A DNA stretch of 22,702 bases. Source: a virus. The first letter of the stretch is position 1; every line of letters begins with the position of its first letter. The position numbers and the translations under genes are program-made. The stretch covers positions 1 through 22,702 of IMG/VR virus record IMGVR_UViG_3300042905_003306; one strand, written 5' to 3'. This document shows, in pieces, positions 20,733 to 22,702 of this stretch. A model generated the notes under the pieces. It did no database searches. It was not told the origin of the DNA and saw only the letters and a list, made by a program, of their open reading frames with translations.

Positions 20733-22702
20733 GCTGGACCTCCGCCGCCGAAGCCCATGCCACGGAACGTGTAGCTGGGAGGCGCCTGGTTGTTGCCGCT
20801 GCGCCACTGGAGCGACGCGATACGCATGACCCGCGTCCCGGTCCCGGTCGACTTGCCGAACCGGATGAGGCCCGCGGCGAGGCTCCCCGCCGTGACGTTC
20901 GCCCCATTCCATGTGCCGACGAGATGCTCGCCGCACCATAGCTGATAGGCGATTTGAGCCCAGTTGCTCGGGGTCGTCGCGCTGAATACCGGAGTCGCTC
21001 GGATGGTTAGAGTGACCCAGCTCTGACGAATGTCCGCCGTGTCAATCTTGACCTCCTCGGAGGTCCCGTTCTGACGACATGCGCCCGTGACCGAGGCGCC
21101 CGCGAGGAACTGAGGCGTATTCGTCCCGACTTGCTTCCCGAGCGCGCCGACATGCTGGGGCGTTCCCGTCGCGTCCTCTCCCGGGAGCCATACGCGAACC
21201 CGGAGCTCCCACGCATCGACGGGCGTCACGGGCTGGACCGTGAGCTCCTGACGCTCGCTGACCGCCGTCGGAGTGAACTCCCAGCATGAAACGGTCTCGT
21301 AAGTCACCGCCGCGCCGCCGAATGCGCCCGCGCCCACGATGGTAACCGCGGAGATGTTCGCGCTCCCGGTGTAGTTAGCGAGCGTCGCCGGAGAGCCAGC
21401 CGCCGCGGACCATTGGAAGGTCCACGCATCGGCCGTGTAGGGCGAGACGCCCGTTAGCTGAGAGCCGTCGACCGCCGGGAGTCGAGCCGAGCCGTCGAGG
21501 ACGACGACGTTCCCGGCGCTGGTCCCGGTCGTGAGACCGAGCGTCGCTCGAGCGGTCGCCGCGTCCGCATCGTCGAGGAACGTCCGGGCGTAGGAAGTCA
21601 GGGTCGCGACCGACGCAGTATCGACGCCCGTGAAGTAGGGGAGCCGGTCCGCCGCGGTCGTGAGACCCGCGAGAGCCGTCAGGGTCGCGTCCGCCGCTTG
21701 GAATGACGTCGCCGCCGAAGTCGCCGCCGTCCCTAGCCCGAGGGTCCCGCGAGCCGTCGCCGCGTCCGCATCGTCGAGGAGCGTCCGCGCGTATGACGTG
21801 AGCGTCGCCAGAGCCGCGGAGCTCGCCCCCGTGTAGTAGGGGAGGCGGTCCGCCGCTGGGGTCAGACCGTTGATGGTCGAGAGCGGAGCCTTGAGGAGTA
21901 GGGCTCCGTCCGCATAGTAGAGGGTCGCGCCGCTCGCGAGTTGAAAGCGCCCATTGAGAATCGCGCTCGAGGTCGGAGCCGCCGCGAGGCCCGCGCTATC
22001 CGAGATGAGGACTCGGGTCGGGATCGTGCCATTCGTGAAGGTCGAGCCCGAGTTGAAAAGGCATCGGTCGATGAGGACGAGACCCGTAAAGCCCGCGTCG
22101 ATGGTGACGTTCCCGAGCGTACATCCGACGATATAGACGTATGACGAGATAGCGCCGACGGAGAGCCCGCCCTCGAGCTGACAGCGCTCGATACGATGCA
22201 CGCCCGCGCCCGTCGTCGAGATGGTCGTCAGGCCCTCGATTTGCAGGCTCACTAGCCGCGCTCGGACGACGTTATTCCCGACCGTCAGCGCTCGACCGGA
22301 GGTGAGGCTCGCGAGGGTCCCGCCGAAGTCGCCCGTTTGGGGTCCGATGATGGCGATGTTGTTTCGCCCCGCCGGGATGGTGACCGTCGCCCCAGCGTAG
22401 GAGCCGGGTCCGACGATGACCTGACAGGCCGGACCGACCGGGGTCGCGTCGATGGCTGTCTGGATGTCCCGCGTCGGGGAGGCCGCGACGAGGCCGCCGT
22501 GAGCGAAGTCGGAGAACGTCTGAGACGGGAGCTCCTCGTAACGGTCCGTGAGACCCGTTACCAGAGTCGTCCCCGCCGCGCCCGTTTCGCCCTGAGGACC
22601 CTGAGGTCCGGTCGGACCCTGAGCGCCCGCGGGCCCGGTCTCGCCCTGGATGCCCTGAGGACCCGCCGGGCCCGTGTCGCCCTGAGGACCCGTGTCGCCC
22701 TG
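20729..22702 (-). CDS. Tail fibre/spike with collagen-like stalk (5' end outside window)
   Basis: The frame is open from the right edge to TGA at 20729, giving 657 residues in view. A gene finder may start it at GTG 22252, but the same frame continues upstream through clear coding sequence to the edge. In order there is a collagen-like Gly-X-Y stalk (44 residues at the edge), a linker [16 protein letters not shown], then a beta-helix-like region with short repeated strands ([38 protein letters not shown]). Two 67-aa-spaced repeats ([10 protein letters not shown] and [10 protein letters not shown]) follow, and then a beta-rich C-terminal domain ending in a Gly-rich [12 protein letters not shown]. 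Such proteins bind host receptors. The gene lies before the lysis and packaging genes, apart from the other tail genes. Confidence 0.88.
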   Translation of the reverse strand, partial: QGDTGPQGDTGPAGPQGIQGETGPAGAQGPTGPQGPQGETGAAGTTLVTGLTDRYEELPSQTFSDFAHGGLVAASPTRDIQTAIDATPVGPACQVIVGPGSYAGATVTIPAGRNNIAIIGPQTGDFGGTLASLTSGRALTVGNNVVRARLVSLQIEGLTTISTTGAGVHRIERCQLEGGLSVGAISSYVYIVGCTLGNVTIDAGFTGLVLIDRCLFNSGSTFTNGTIPTRVLISDSAGLAAAPTSSAILNGRFQLASGATLYYADGALLLKAPLSTINGLTPAADRLPYYTGASSAALATLTSYARTLLDDADAATARGTLGLGTAATSAATSFQAADATLTALAGLTTAADRLPYFTGVDTASVATLTSYARTFLDDADAATARATLGLTTGTSAGNVVVLDGSARLPAVDGSQLTGVSPYTADAWTFQWSAAAGSPATLANYTGSANISAVTIVGAGAFGGAAVTYETVSCWEFTPTAVSERQELTVQPVTPVDAWELRVRVWLPGEDATGTPQHVGALGKQVGTNTPQFLAGASVTGACRQNGTSEEVKIDTADIRQSWVTLTIRATPVFSATTPSNWAQIAYQLWCGEHLVGTWNGANVTAGSLAAGLIRFGKSTGTGTRVMRIASLQWRSGNNQAPPSYTFRGMGFGGGGPA
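21521..21856 (-). repeat. 67-aa repeat in the fibre, one full and one partial copy
   Basis: Copy one (21856-21656) starts [20 protein letters not shown] and copy two (21655-21521) starts [20 protein letters not shown]. Both contain SYART(L/F)[10 protein letters not shown] and TLGL. The spacing is 201 bp. Modules of this type are common in phage fibre shafts. Confidence 0.85.
22571..22702 (-). repeat. Collagen-like Gly-X-Y repeat region
   Basis: The in-frame coding strand gives fourteen consecutive G-x-y triplets ([21 protein letters not shown] and so on), rich in Pro, Gln and Thr, reaching the window edge. Such repeats form trimeric stalks in phage fibres. The number of triplets beyond the edge is unknown. 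Confidence 0.92.

Noticed and set aside
1-22702. tRNA genes, CRISPR arrays, insertion sequences, attachment sites
   Set aside because: No cloverleaf-like sequence, no regularly spaced direct repeats, no transposase and no integrase were seen on either strand.

Overview
This 22.7 kb window is part of a tailed-phage genome (free phage or prophage). It holds the packaging, head and tail gene block, with a partial tail-fibre gene and what looks like part of a lysis cassette upstream. Every gene I can support lies on the minus strand, so the block is transcribed from the right end to the left. G+C is roughly two thirds by eye. Codon choice leans on CTC, GTC, GCG and GAC. The lipoproteins are short and Pro/Ser-rich. 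These traits would fit a high-GC Gram-negative host, possibly a Myxococcota/Deltaproteobacteria-like one, but no host marker gene is present. No integrase, repressor or replication gene is visible, so lifestyle cannot be judged. The phage is most likely a siphovirus or long-tailed phage: there is a major tail protein, a frameshifted tail-assembly chaperone pair and a 617-aa tape measure, and no sheath gene was seen. The portal and one minor head protein resemble Mu gp29 and Mu F.

Layout in transcription order. (1) 22702-20729: C-terminal part of a fibre with a collagen-like stalk, a beta-helix-like region, a 67-aa repeat and a beta-rich tip. (2) 20732-19599: four small membrane or lipid-anchored proteins (lipoprotein, holin-like, lipoprotein, and TM plus coiled coil). 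This reads as a lysis cassette without an endolysin. (3) 19602-17333: a receiver-like unknown protein, then the small and large terminase subunits. (4) 17332-17031: the only sizeable non-coding gap, with a good sigma70-like promoter. (5) 17030-11543: portal, S49 protease with a C-terminal scaffold that has its own internal start, a DUF2190-like decoration protein, major capsid, a small unknown, and a Mu F-like minor head protein. (6) 11511-9450: an adaptor-like protein carrying a perfect EF-hand loop, a neck protein and a tail terminator. (7) 9453-5503: major tail protein, chaperones G and GT, tape measure. (8) 5503-1: an unknown tail protein, a D12-class adenine DNA methyltransferase inserted among the tail genes, two beta-rich unknowns, and a large tail-tip-like protein that runs off the left edge.

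Most neighbouring genes overlap by ATGA, GTGA or TAATG, so translation is probably coupled along the block. The most notable observations are: a complete -1 programmed frameshift element (GGGAAAA plus a 7-bp stem) that joins chaperone G to a downstream frame and creates a four-cysteine motif; a shared TGTGGTAG/GTGGTAGGGT element found only at the non-coding gaps; marked by-eye depletion of GATC alongside a Dam-class methyltransferase; and a receiver-like protein next to the terminase.
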